Positions 7,558 through 14,858 of a DNA stretch of 47,128 nucleotides are shown one piece after another. The position numbers were made by a program, and so were the translations under genes. The notes beneath the pieces were generated by a model. The model searched no databases, was not told where the DNA came from, and saw only the letters and a program-made list of their open reading frames with translations. The stretch's first letter is position 1; each line of letters begins with the position of its first letter. The stretch comes from Paenimyroides viscosum (GTDB taxonomy: Bacteria; Bacteroidota; Bacteroidia; Flavobacteriales; Flavobacteriaceae), in NCBI RefSeq assembly GCF_003858535.1, contig NZ_RQTJ01000014.1, positions 23,082 to 70,209 on the forward strand, given 5' to 3'.

Positions 7558-8222
7558 TTTAGTTTTTGGGTTATTATTAAATGATTATGACCGTACAGTT
7601 TCTTAAATTCATGAACTGTAAAGTAGCGTTTTAAATTTTCGATAAATTTATTGTTACGCACTTCATGCACATCACTTAAAATAAAGGTATTAAAAATTAT
7701 GTTGCCATTCAATTTCAAAACGGCGTAAATGGTTTTAATAAACGTTGTCTGAAAAACAAATTCAGGTATTTCTGTGTCGTTAAAAAGATCAACAATAATA
7801 AGGTCGTAGTTTTCTTTAGTGTATTTTAAAAAAACATTGGCATCTGCATTTACAATTTCAAGTGTGCTGTTTGGGATAATATCAAATTCGTTTAAAGCAA
7901 TTTCAATAATAACTGGGTCAATCTCAACAGCAGTAATGGTAGCTTGTGATTTAAAGTTACTGCGTAATTGTTTAACAACATCGCCACCGCCCAAACCTAA
8001 TATTAAAACAGAAGCATTTTTACTTTGATAATCACACGTAATATTATTTAATCCTTTACGTAAAACCTTCCCCAAATTTCCGTACGAATAATTGGTGTTT
8101 TTAGTATCGAGAATTTTTTTACCATTTACCCAATTAATTTCTAACGTACCATTAAAAGTACTTTGGTAGGTGCGTTCGGGAATTACGTTTAAATAACTAA
8201 AATACTTTTTTAAAATACTCAT
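7554..8222 (-). CDS. spermidine synthase-like SAM-fold protein
   Basis: A 222-residue Rossmann-fold protein resembling the catalytic domain of spermidine synthases. It has the glycine-rich SAM/dcSAM loop VLILGLGGGDVVKQL (about 72-86), the acidic strand end AVEIDPVIIEIA, the NADANVFL strand and YDLIIVDLFND. It is shorter than SpeE (about 280 residues), lacking part of the N-terminal beta region. Putrescine aminopropylation is therefore possible but unproven, and it may be another SAM-dependent enzyme. It starts directly at the stop of the XRE gene and overlaps the next gene by 4 bases. Confidence 0.7.
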   Translation of the reverse strand: MSILKKYFSYLNVIPERTYQSTFNGTLEINWVNGKKILDTKNTNYSYGNLGKVLRKGLNNITCDYQSKNASVLILGLGGGDVVKQLRSNFKSQATITAVEIDPVIIEIALNEFDIIPNSTLEIVNADANVFLKYTKENYDLIIVDLFNDTEIPEFVFQTTFIKTIYAVLKLNGNIIFNTFILSDVHEVRNNKFIENLKRYFTVHEFKKLYGHNHLIITQKLK

Positions 8223-8690
8223 TTACGGATTATACTTTTTAAAACTTCCGTCGTTGTAAAAAATAACGATACAGTCAATTTCTTTAGATTGGAAAGATAA
8301 AATGTTTTCTTGATTCTCTGTTATATTTTGATTGATATTTTTAGATTCGCTTTCTTCTGATTCAATTTTAATTTGATCTTCCTTTTCGATTTCATTCATA
8401 GTTTTAACTTCTAAAATTTCATTTAAAACAGTTGTTTCAGTTTGATCTTTTTCAGTTTGATTTTGATAAATGTCTGTTATCAAAAAAGGCTCTTTTTCAT
8501 AAATCAACCATTCTAAATTTAGGGTAGGAAAGGTGGTATGCAACTTCATTATAAACTCTAAACTAGGTTTGTTTCGTTCTGAAATAAGATGCGAAATAGT
8601 TGCCTTTGGAACCAAAATCTTCTCTGCTAATTCGGTTGTGCTTAAACCAAAATGCTGCATTATTTTTTGTAATTGTTTGCTGAATTTCAT
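8223..8690 (-). CDS. XRE-family HTH regulator with acidic tail
   Basis: A 155-residue protein. Residues about 5-65 form a Cro/cI-type helix-turn-helix (GLSTTELAEKILVPKATISH, then ISERNKPSLEFIMKLHTTFP). Residues about 75-135 are low-complexity and rich in Glu, Gln, Asn and Thr. The tail IDCIVIFYNDGSFKKYNP looks like a short structured element. It is the first gene of a three-gene operon with zero spacing. Upstream lie three 14-bp palindromes, one of them between the promoter boxes, so autorepression is likely. Ligand or signal is unknown. Confidence 0.85.
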   Translation of the reverse strand: MKFSKQLQKIMQHFGLSTTELAEKILVPKATISHLISERNKPSLEFIMKLHTTFPTLNLEWLIYEKEPFLITDIYQNQTEKDQTETTVLNEILEVKTMNEIEKEDQIKIESEESESKNINQNITENQENILSFQSKEIDCIVIFYNDGSFKKYNP

Positions 8691-8712
8691 AATAAAAAGG
8701 TGATTTTTAAAC

Positions 8713-8740
8713 CAAATTTAACTTTACATTTGTAAACAAA
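8713..8740 (-). promoter_or_regulatory. promoter of the XRE operon
   Basis: The minus strand reads TAAATTTG at 8713-8720 (-7) and TTTG at 8737-8740 (-33), 16 bases apart. Palindrome copy 1 (8723-8736) fills the spacer, the expected place for a repressor site. Confidence 0.6.
8723..8736. promoter_or_regulatory. operator-like palindrome, copy 1
   Basis: TTTACATTTGTAAA, an imperfectly symmetric 14-mer (symmetric outside the central base pair step). It lies between the -33 and -7 boxes of the XRE operon. Copy 2 begins 24 bases further on. Confidence 0.65.
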
Positions 8741-8746
8741 CGCATT

Positions 8747-8760
8747 TTTACAAATGTAAA
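8747..8760. promoter_or_regulatory. operator-like palindrome, copy 2
   Basis: TTTACAAATGTAAA, the reverse complement of copy 1. It begins 24 bases after copy 1 and 23 bases before copy 3. Each copy is followed by a C, extending the match. Confidence 0.65.
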
Positions 8761-8769
8761 CTAAATAAT

Positions 8770-8783
8770 TTTACAAATGTAAA
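8770..8783. promoter_or_regulatory. operator-like palindrome, copy 3
   Basis: TTTACAAATGTAAA, identical to copy 2. A further partial match, TTTTTACATA, follows at 8787-8796, and another GTTTACAAAA lies near 8893. These may be weaker sites reaching toward the divergent M14 gene. Confidence 0.65.
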
Positions 8784-8943
8784 CTAATTTTTACATATTA
8801 AATATATAGTTTAATTAATATGATTTATTTATCTGATATCAAGTGTATAGAGAATAGTTTTATTTGTATTGTAAGCTCGTGTGCGTGCCGTTTGTTTACA
8901 AAAATAAACAGCTGTTTAAATATGTTATTTGTTGTATTGATAG

Positions 8944-8951
8944 TATATTTG
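8944..8951 (+). promoter_or_regulatory. -7 box of the M14-type hydrolase gene
   Basis: TATATTTG, 21 bases before the ATG at 8973. It argues against the frame extension that begins at 8820. Confidence 0.65.
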
Positions 8952-8972
8952 ATAAAAATTACAAAACGCACC

Positions 8973-10055
8973 ATGCTATTTTTAAAACAACAAGAAATTA
9001 ACGAACGATATATTACAAATACCGACTTAGAAAATGTTTTAGAAAGTCTTAATAAGGATATTTTTAAAGTGGCTGTTGCCGGCAAAAGTGTCTTAGAAAA
9101 AAATATTTATCGAGTAGATTTTGGAACAGGAAATTTCAAGATTTTGTTATGGTCGCAAATGCATGGAAACGAAACTACAACAACAAAAGCGGTTTTTAAT
9201 TTCTTAAAAAGTATCCACGCAAACAGTTCGTTACTTACTCATTTTTCGTTTACTTTTTTGCCTATTTTAAATCCAGATGGTGCCGAAGCTTTTACGCGTC
9301 TTAATGCGAACAAAGTTGATTTAAACAGAGATTCGGTTGATCTTTCCCAACCCGAATCGCAATTACTTCGGTCAGTATTCAATACAATAAAACCTTATTT
9401 AGCTTTAAATATGCACGATCAGCGCAGTATATTTTCTGCCGGTTCAGAATCAAATCCTGCAACATTATCCTTTTTAGCTCCGGCATTTAATGAAGCGTGT
9501 GACATCAATGATGTTCGAACCTTTGCCATGCAGTTAATTGCTAATATGAACGATGTTTTAAAAAATCATGCACCAGATAATATCGGCAGGTTCGATGATT
9601 CTTTCAACATAAACTGTATTGGCGATCAATTTACACATTTAAACGTTCCTACAATTTTGTTCGAAGCCGGTTTTGCATCAAACGATTATCAAAGAAAAAA
9701 GGCTCAAAAACTAGTAGAAATAAGTTTACAAACCTTGTTTAAGGCTATTGTTTCTAAAGAATACGAACAATTTAATGTAAACGATTATTTGTCGATCCCT
9801 GAAAATGAAAAAAACTTTGTTGATTTAATTATTGAAAATTTTTCTACTACAAACTCTGAATTAATTCAAAATAAGACCTTACCTGTTGTTTTTAAAGAAG
9901 AAATTAATGCAGGTTCGCTTGTTTTAAAACCAACAATAGACTTTCACTCAGCACCTAACTATAAATACGCTCATTATACATTAAATGTGAATAATCAATT
10001 AATTAATAATGAATCGGATATTGAAAAAGCGTTACAGAATGTGATGATATCGTAG
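8973..10055 (+). CDS. M14-family zinc carboxypeptidase/deacylase-like hydrolase
   Basis: A 360-residue protein of the M14 (succinylglutamate desuccinylase/carboxypeptidase) clan. Zinc ligands are visible as QMHGNE (His64, Glu67) and NMHDQR (His148). NPDGAEAFTRLNANKVDLNRD (100-120) matches the substrate-binding stretch, and TILFEAGF carries the likely catalytic Glu. It may act as a peptidase or N-acyl amino acid hydrolase; the substrate cannot be read. The frame opens at 8820, but the first 51 codons contain a -7 box and look non-coding. It is divergent from the XRE operon and shares its operator region. Confidence 0.85.
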   Translation: MLFLKQQEINERYITNTDLENVLESLNKDIFKVAVAGKSVLEKNIYRVDFGTGNFKILLWSQMHGNETTTTKAVFNFLKSIHANSSLLTHFSFTFLPILNPDGAEAFTRLNANKVDLNRDSVDLSQPESQLLRSVFNTIKPYLALNMHDQRSIFSAGSESNPATLSFLAPAFNEACDINDVRTFAMQLIANMNDVLKNHAPDNIGRFDDSFNINCIGDQFTHLNVPTILFEAGFASNDYQRKKAQKLVEISLQTLFKAIVSKEYEQFNVNDYLSIPENEKNFVDLIIENFSTTNSELIQNKTLPVVFKEEINAGSLVLKPTIDFHSAPNYKYAHYTLNVNNQLINNESDIEKALQNVMIS

Positions 10056-10112
10056 TTTTTGGGTTCTTAGTTGTTAATCATTTGCTAAAAACTAAAAAAT
10101 ATTTATGCTTTA

Positions 10113-10145
10113 TTGTATTTTTTATAATAATTCATTGTATTTTTG
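10113..10145 (+). promoter_or_regulatory. promoter of the Lrp-like gene
   Basis: TTG (10113-10115) and TATTTTTG (10138-10145), 22 bases apart, 44 bases before the chosen ATG. It lies inside the longer frame beginning at 10105. Confidence 0.7.
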
Positions 10146-10188
10146 CTTGCATAAAATTCTAAAAAGTAAAATAGATAAAAATTGTTAT

Positions 10189-10668
10189 ATGAGTAAGTTT
10201 CGATTAGATGAAATTGATCACCAGATTTTAGATATGTTGATCGATAACACAAGAGTGCCTTTTACAGATATCGCGAAGAAGTTGTTAATATCTGCAGGAA
10301 CAGTGCATGTACGTGTTAAAAAAATGGAAGACGCGGGCATTATTCAAGGGTCGTCTTTAACCTTGGATTACGAAAAATTAGGGTATTCGTTTATTGCTTA
10401 TGTAGGTATATTCTTGCATAACACCTCGCAAACTAAATTTGTTTTAGAGCGTATTAACGATATTCCTTTTGTTACCGTAGCTCACGTTACCACTGGTAAA
10501 TTTAATGTTTTCTGTAAAATTCGTGCAAAAAATACACGCCATGCAAAAGACGTTATTTTCATGATTGATGATATAGAAGGTGTTTACAGAACAGAATCTA
10601 TGATCTCATTAGAAGAAAGCATTAACGATAAAAAACGTTTAATGCATACTATTTTTAAAGATATGTAA
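10189..10668 (+). CDS. Lrp/AsnC-family transcriptional regulator
   Basis: A 159-residue regulator. The N-terminal winged helix shows LDEIDHQILDMLIDNTRVPF and the recognition helix region ISAGTVHVRVKKMEDAGII. A C-terminal RAM/ligand-binding domain follows (SFIAYVGIFL, then VTTGKFNVFCKIRAKN). Such proteins control amino acid metabolism and usually form octamers or dimers. The ATG at 10189 follows a good promoter; the upstream 28 codons of the open frame overlap it. The gene ends at a terminator that merges with the next gene's start. Its regulon is not evident from its neighbours. Confidence 0.93.
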   Translation: MSKFRLDEIDHQILDMLIDNTRVPFTDIAKKLLISAGTVHVRVKKMEDAGIIQGSSLTLDYEKLGYSFIAYVGIFLHNTSQTKFVLERINDIPFVTVAHVTTGKFNVFCKIRAKNTRHAKDVIFMIDDIEGVYRTESMISLEESINDKKRLMHTIFKDM

Positions 10669-10681
10669 TAAAAATATATTG

Positions 10682-10689
10682 TATTTTTG
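10682..10689 (+). promoter_or_regulatory. -7 box within the lrp terminator region, for the YdjM-like gene
   Basis: TATTTTTG ends one base before the terminator stem begins. A transcript from it would start near 10696, inside the stem's left arm, so it would not form the full hairpin. No -33 box was seen. Confidence 0.5.
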
Positions 10690-10722
10690 AACTGCTCATT
10701 CACAAAATGAGCAGTTTTTTTT
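10690..10722 (+). terminator. intrinsic terminator of the Lrp-like gene
   Basis: A perfect 11-bp stem (AACTGCTCATT with AATGAGCAGTT, 10690-10700 and 10706-10716), a 5-base loop and a T-tract. The next gene's ATG follows immediately at 10723. Confidence 0.9.
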
Positions 10723-11703
10723 ATGGATTCTTTTACCCAAGTAATTTTAGGCATTGGTGTTGCTCATGTGGCACTTAATAACAGTGTTAACACTAAAAAA
10801 ATAGTAATGCTAGGTGCGATTGTTGGTACCTTGCCCGATTTAGATATTTATATTGCAAAGTTTTTTAACGATCCGCTTACAGAAATCGAAATTCATCGGG
10901 GATTTTCTCATTCTATCATTTTCTTTTCGTTGTTTAGTTTGCTAATTATGTACCTAATTAAAAACGTATTTAAAGAAATTACAAGAATACAACTCTTTAA
11001 AACAATATTTCTTATCTTGTTAACCCATTCATTGTTAGATGTTTTTACAACTTGGGGAACACAACTTTTTTGGCCCATAAAAGATAAAATAGCGTTGAAA
11101 TCTATTTTTGTTGTCGATTTGTTTTACACCATTCCATTGTTAATGGGAGTTGTTTTAGGTTTAAAAAACAAGCGAAAATCATTCACCTATGCCGGATTTT
11201 TTTTAAGTTCACTGTATTTAATTTGGGGGTTAATAGCACAAAACATAATCAAAAACAAAGTGGTAGATGATTTTAAAAATCAATATACAGAAAAAGTTCA
11301 GCATATTACGGCGAAACCTACTTTTTCAAATAGCTTTTTATGGAATGTCATCATTGAAACCTCTAATGGATTTTATCTTTCCGATCGATCGATTTTAGAA
11401 GAACACAAAGTGAATTTTGATTATTTCCCTCGAAACGAAGAATTAATTCAGGATATTTCAGATGTAAATATCAACAGATTAAAAGAGATTTCCGAAAATC
11501 AATACATCATTACAGAAAATAAAAACGGATTGGTTTTTAATGATTTACGCTTTGGATTGTTGAAAAACGAACCCGATGATGTTCAATTTGCTTTTTCGTA
11601 TCAACTAATTCCTACAAAAAACGGATACAGTATTAAAGAACTTCCAAAAGACAAACGTGACGGAATGCAGCTTTTAAAAAATATTTGGTATCGAATTTTT
11701 TGA
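10723..11703 (+). CDS. YdjM-like membrane-bound metal-dependent hydrolase
   Basis: A 326-residue membrane protein of the YdjM (LexA-binding, inner-membrane-associated hydrolase) family. Its polar motifs are embedded in membrane segments: PDLD (38-41), HRGFSHS (58-64) and THSLLD (101-106), with four or five hydrophobic helices in the first 180 residues. The C-terminal 140 residues are soluble and family-specific. The His/Asp residues suggest a metal site; the reaction is unknown. The ATG follows directly on a T-tract, so initiation is unusual. Confidence 0.85.
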   Translation: MDSFTQVILGIGVAHVALNNSVNTKKIVMLGAIVGTLPDLDIYIAKFFNDPLTEIEIHRGFSHSIIFFSLFSLLIMYLIKNVFKEITRIQLFKTIFLILLTHSLLDVFTTWGTQLFWPIKDKIALKSIFVVDLFYTIPLLMGVVLGLKNKRKSFTYAGFFLSSLYLIWGLIAQNIIKNKVVDDFKNQYTEKVQHITAKPTFSNSFLWNVIIETSNGFYLSDRSILEEHKVNFDYFPRNEELIQDISDVNINRLKEISENQYIITENKNGLVFNDLRFGLLKNEPDDVQFAFSYQLIPTKNGYSIKELPKDKRDGMQLLKNIWYRIF

Positions 11704-11779
11704 TAATTGAATGAAAATATGAAATCAACCAAAAGAAAAGAATTTGTATTTAATAGTTAAATTTGAAGAAAAGTTAAAA

Positions 11780-12544
11780 ATGAAAATAATTATATCACCA
11801 GCAAAATCATTAGATTTCGAAACGCAATTGCCTTTAACTACGCATACAAAACCTGCATTTATAAAACAAAGCAAAGAAATAAACAGCGTTTTAAAGAGGT
11901 TGAAACCAGTAGATCTAAGTAATTTAATGTCCATTTCTGATAATCTGGCAGATTTAAATTGGCAACGTAACAAAGCTAGAAAATACAAATTAACCGAGTT
12001 GAATACTACTGTTCGTCAGGCAGTTTTTGCTTTTAACGGCGATGTGTACACAGGTTTAAATGCTTATACTTTAAGTGAAAAAGAAATCAATTATCTGCAA
12101 AATAACCTAAACATTCTTTCGGGTTTGTACGGTTTACTGAAACCTTTAGATGCTATTGAAGCTTATCGTTTAGAAATGGGTATAAAACTACCAATTGACG
12201 ATAAAAAAGATCTATATGATTTTTGGAAAGATACTGTTACTGCGGCTTTAAACAAAGATCTTAAAAAAGACGATGTTTTGGTGAATTTAGCCAGCAACGA
12301 ATATTTTAGTGTGGTTGATAAAAAAGCATTAAAAGCAAAAGTTATTACACCAGAATTTAAAGATTACAAAGACGGAAAGCTTAAAATGATTAGTTTTTTT
12401 GCTAAGAAAGCACGTGGATTAATGGTTCGTTTTATGGCAGAAAATAACATCATAAATGTAGAAGATATCAAGCAGTTTAATGTTGATGGGTATGGTTTCG
12501 ATGCTAATTTATCAACTGAAAATAAATGGGTTTTTACGAGGTAG
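11780..12544 (+). CDS. yaaA: peroxide stress protein YaaA
   Basis: A 254-residue YaaA/DUF328 protein. It has the starting motif MKIIISPAKSLDFE, then AVFAFNGDVYTGLNA and LSGLYGLLKPLDAIEAYRLEMG. The end is MISFFAKKARGLMVRFM, followed by FNVDGYGFD. In E. coli YaaA limits free iron and DNA damage during peroxide stress. The frame opens at 11744, but a TAAATTTG box at 11758-11765 and the family's N-terminus support the ATG at 11780. Confidence 0.95.
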   Translation: MKIIISPAKSLDFETQLPLTTHTKPAFIKQSKEINSVLKRLKPVDLSNLMSISDNLADLNWQRNKARKYKLTELNTTVRQAVFAFNGDVYTGLNAYTLSEKEINYLQNNLNILSGLYGLLKPLDAIEAYRLEMGIKLPIDDKKDLYDFWKDTVTAALNKDLKKDDVLVNLASNEYFSVVDKKALKAKVITPEFKDYKDGKLKMISFFAKKARGLMVRFMAENNIINVEDIKQFNVDGYGFDANLSTENKWVFTR

Positions 12545-12569
12545 TTGAATAAAAATAATGACTTAAGTA

Positions 12570-14249
12570 ATGATTGGAAATTTAGATAACCAAGAGGCTC
12601 TCATTTGGAAAGAAGCATTAGATTATGCTTATAAACAAGATGTTAATCTTTGGAAGAAAACAAGAAATTTTGTTAATTATGCTATTGAATTTAAAGGTGT
12701 TTTATATCCGAATAAATTTATAATCCACTATTGTATAGAATATATTGAAAAAACTTATCCTGATTTTGAATTTGTAGTTCCAGATGTGGTTGGAAAGGAG
12801 CTTAATGCTTATTTGCAGAGAAAAGGAGCAAATCCCGTTGTTATAAAAGAAACCAATATTAAAGCTAAAAATACTATGAGTGATATTGTAAATAAGATTC
12901 CTCTCAATCAAATTCTTTTTGGTGCTCCGGGAACAGGAAAAACCTACAACACAAAAAGAATAGCTGTTGAAATTATCAATGGAGAAAAACAAAGAACCCG
13001 TGAAGAAATCAATACAGAATACGAAGATTTGGTAAACACAAAACAAATTGTATTCACAACGTTTCATCAGAGTTTGAGTTACGAAGATTTTATTGAGGGA
13101 ATAAAGCCAATTATTTTTGAAGATAGTGATGAAAACAAATCTGTTGTTTATGAAATAAAAAATGGCATTTTTAAAGATTTATGCCAACAAGCTCAAATTC
13201 AGTCAAAAGTCATTAAAAATGAAATTGAAAATTATGATTTCAATAGTGCTTGGAATGATTTAGTGGAAGAAATAAATAGTTTTATACAAAATGAAAAAAT
13301 CTATGAACTCCCAATATTGACTCTAAATAAAAGTCTGAATGTTACAGAAGTCACAAATAATGGAAACCTTAGATTGAAACCTAAAAGTAATGCTGAGGCA
13401 TTGGAATATACTGTTTCGTACAATCGTGCAAAAAAATTGCAAGAAGCTTTTCCTGATTTAACTTTAGTGAAAAACATTGATAAAGAATTCCGTTCTGTAA
13501 TTGGAGGTTCTAATTCTACAGCCTATTGGTCTGTTCTAAATTATATTAACAATAAAATTAGTTCCAATTCAAAAAGTAGGACAGCCGAAAAAATACTTCC
13601 TTCTAAAAAACACGTCCTTATCGTCGATGAAATCAACCGTGGAAATGTTTCGGCAATTTTTGGTGAGTTGATAACACTTTTGGAAGAAGACAAACGAAAA
13701 GGAAACAAAGAGCAAACTGAAGTAATTTTGCCATATTCCAATGAAAAATTTTCAGTTCCAAATAATGTTTACCTAATCGGAACAATGAACACAGCCGACC
13801 GAAGTGTAGAAGCATTAGATACCGCATTGAGAAGACGTTTTTCATTCATTGAAATGCAACCAAACCCGGAAATACTATCGAATTCTGAATATAAAGATGT
13901 TGATTTAAAACAATTGTTGACAACTATTAATCAACGCATTGAAGTATTGATTGACAAAGACCATCAAATCGGTCATTCTTATTTTATCGGTATTCAAAAT
14001 TTAGAAGAGTTGAAATTGGTTTTCAAAGACAAAATCATTCCGCTTTTAGAAGAATATTTTTACGGCGATTTTGGGAAAATCGGTTTGGTTTTGGGAGCAA
14101 GTTTTATTTATCAGGAAGAAAATACGGCAAAATTCCCGAAAAACTTCCCATACGAAAACGACTTTTTAGAAGATAAAAAAGTATATCGCTTCACTTCGTT
14201 TGAAAATTGGAACGAGCAGACTTTTATTTCTGTTTACAAAGAAGACTAA
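12570..14249 (+). CDS. mcrB: McrB-like AAA+ GTPase of a modification-dependent restriction system
   Basis: A 559-residue McrB homologue. The AAA+ core has Walker A GAPGTGKT (118-125), TTFHQSLSYEDFIEGIKP, Walker B VLIVDEINRGN (about 349-359) and the McrB-specific GTMNTADRSVEALDTALRRRF (about 403-424). In McrBC the GTPase ring drives translocation and needs the McrC nuclease to cut modified DNA. The N-terminal 100 residues (with FKGVLYPNKFIIHY) are not a recognisable EVE or McrB N-domain; they faintly recall head domains of ScoMcrA-type proteins. The frame is intact, but its partner mcrC is broken. Confidence 0.9.
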   Translation: MIGNLDNQEALIWKEALDYAYKQDVNLWKKTRNFVNYAIEFKGVLYPNKFIIHYCIEYIEKTYPDFEFVVPDVVGKELNAYLQRKGANPVVIKETNIKAKNTMSDIVNKIPLNQILFGAPGTGKTYNTKRIAVEIINGEKQRTREEINTEYEDLVNTKQIVFTTFHQSLSYEDFIEGIKPIIFEDSDENKSVVYEIKNGIFKDLCQQAQIQSKVIKNEIENYDFNSAWNDLVEEINSFIQNEKIYELPILTLNKSLNVTEVTNNGNLRLKPKSNAEALEYTVSYNRAKKLQEAFPDLTLVKNIDKEFRSVIGGSNSTAYWSVLNYINNKISSNSKSRTAEKILPSKKHVLIVDEINRGNVSAIFGELITLLEEDKRKGNKEQTEVILPYSNEKFSVPNNVYLIGTMNTADRSVEALDTALRRRFSFIEMQPNPEILSNSEYKDVDLKQLLTTINQRIEVLIDKDHQIGHSYFIGIQNLEELKLVFKDKIIPLLEEYFYGDFGKIGLVLGASFIYQEENTAKFPKNFPYENDFLEDKKVYRFTSFENWNEQTFISVYKED

Positions 14250-14262
14250 AAAATACTGTTTT

Positions 14263-14715
14263 ATGTCATACACAAAAATTTTATATCATATTATTTTCCG
14301 GACAAAGTACAGCGAAAAAACAATTCCGTTAGAACTAGCACCTGAATTGTATCGCTATATGTGGGGAATTATTACGAACAAAAATTGTGTGTTGTATCGC
14401 GTCAACGGAATGGAAGAACATGTGCATTTATTGATAGATTTACATCCTTCGGTAGCTTTGTCTGATTTTGTAAAAACGTTGAAAGTATCATCTTCTAAAT
14501 GGATGAAAGAATCAGGGTTTTTTCCTGATTTTAAAGGTTGGGGAATTAAATATTGTGCGTTGACTTATTCCTTGAAGGAAAAAGATATTTTGATTAATTA
14601 CATCAAGAATCAGCAGGAACATCACAGAAACGAATCTTTTCAGGAAGAGATTCATAAGCTGTGGAAAGAAGGTGATTTTGAAGATGATGTGAAGTGGTTT
14701 TGGGTAGATAGTTGA
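14263..14715 (+). CDS. tnpA: IS200/IS605-type Y1 (HUH) transposase, possibly RAYT
   Basis: A 150-residue Y1_Tnp protein. The HUH motif is EHVHLLI (His53, His55) and the catalytic Tyr is probably Tyr113 in INYIKNQQEHH. Length and residues are complete, so the enzyme may be active. It would cut and rejoin single-stranded DNA at hairpins. The frame extends back to 14200 into mcrB, but the ATG at 14263 gives the normal N-terminus. Hairpins just downstream, one overlapping the stop codon, suggest a REP-associated type, but plain IS200 remains possible. Confidence 0.9.
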   Translation: MSYTKILYHIIFRTKYSEKTIPLELAPELYRYMWGIITNKNCVLYRVNGMEEHVHLLIDLHPSVALSDFVKTLKVSSSKWMKESGFFPDFKGWGIKYCALTYSLKEKDILINYIKNQQEHHRNESFQEEIHKLWKEGDFEDDVKWFWVDS

Positions 14716-14813
14716 ACTCCTACGGAGTTCCTTCCAGTTCTCGTATTCATGTCTAAACCCCAAACTGCGCTTCGCTTGTTTAGGGTAAGGCACGTTCAGA
14801 CTCCGTAGGAGTC
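14714..14813. repeat. inverted pair of REP-like hairpins
   Basis: The first hairpin is GAACTCC-TAC-GGAGTTC (14714-14730), overlapping the transposase stop. The second is GACTCC-GTA-GGAGTC (14799-14813), and its core CTCCGTAGGAG is the exact reverse complement of the first core. Between them CTAAAC (14753-14758) pairs with GTTTAG (14778-14783) around a small GCG/CGC hairpin. Two head-to-head REP units are a typical BIME layout. Confidence 0.7.
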
Positions 14814-14825
14814 GCATTTACATTA

Positions 14826-14844
14826 CCTCGAACGCAGTTCGGGG
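14826..14844. repeat. further GC-rich hairpin before mcrC
   Basis: The stem CCTCGAA (14826-14832) pairs with TTCGGGG (14838-14844) with one G-T pair. It lies just before the mcrC start and is probably the right boundary structure of the insertion. Confidence 0.55.
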
Positions 14845-14858
14845 ATCAAAGAAAAAAA

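Larger units (their letters stand above)
14250..14858. mobile_element. IS200/RAYT-type insertion splitting mcrB and mcrC
   Basis: mcrB and mcrC are normally adjacent. Here about 600 bases separate them, holding one Y1 transposase gene and three or four hairpins. There is no second transposase gene (no TnpB), and no hairpin lies on the left side. The exact ends are not defined by any target duplication, as expected for HUH transposition. The boundaries given are the limits of the mcr genes. Confidence 0.65.

Noticed and set aside
8820..8972. N-terminal extension of the M14-type hydrolase
   Set aside because: It contains a TATATTTG -7 box, is rich in unusual Cys, and the family start fits the ATG at 8973.
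14249..14858. CRISPR array or toxin-antitoxin pair in the mcrB-mcrC gap
   Set aside because: The repeats are an inverted pair of hairpins, not regularly spaced direct repeats, and the only gene is a Y1 transposase.
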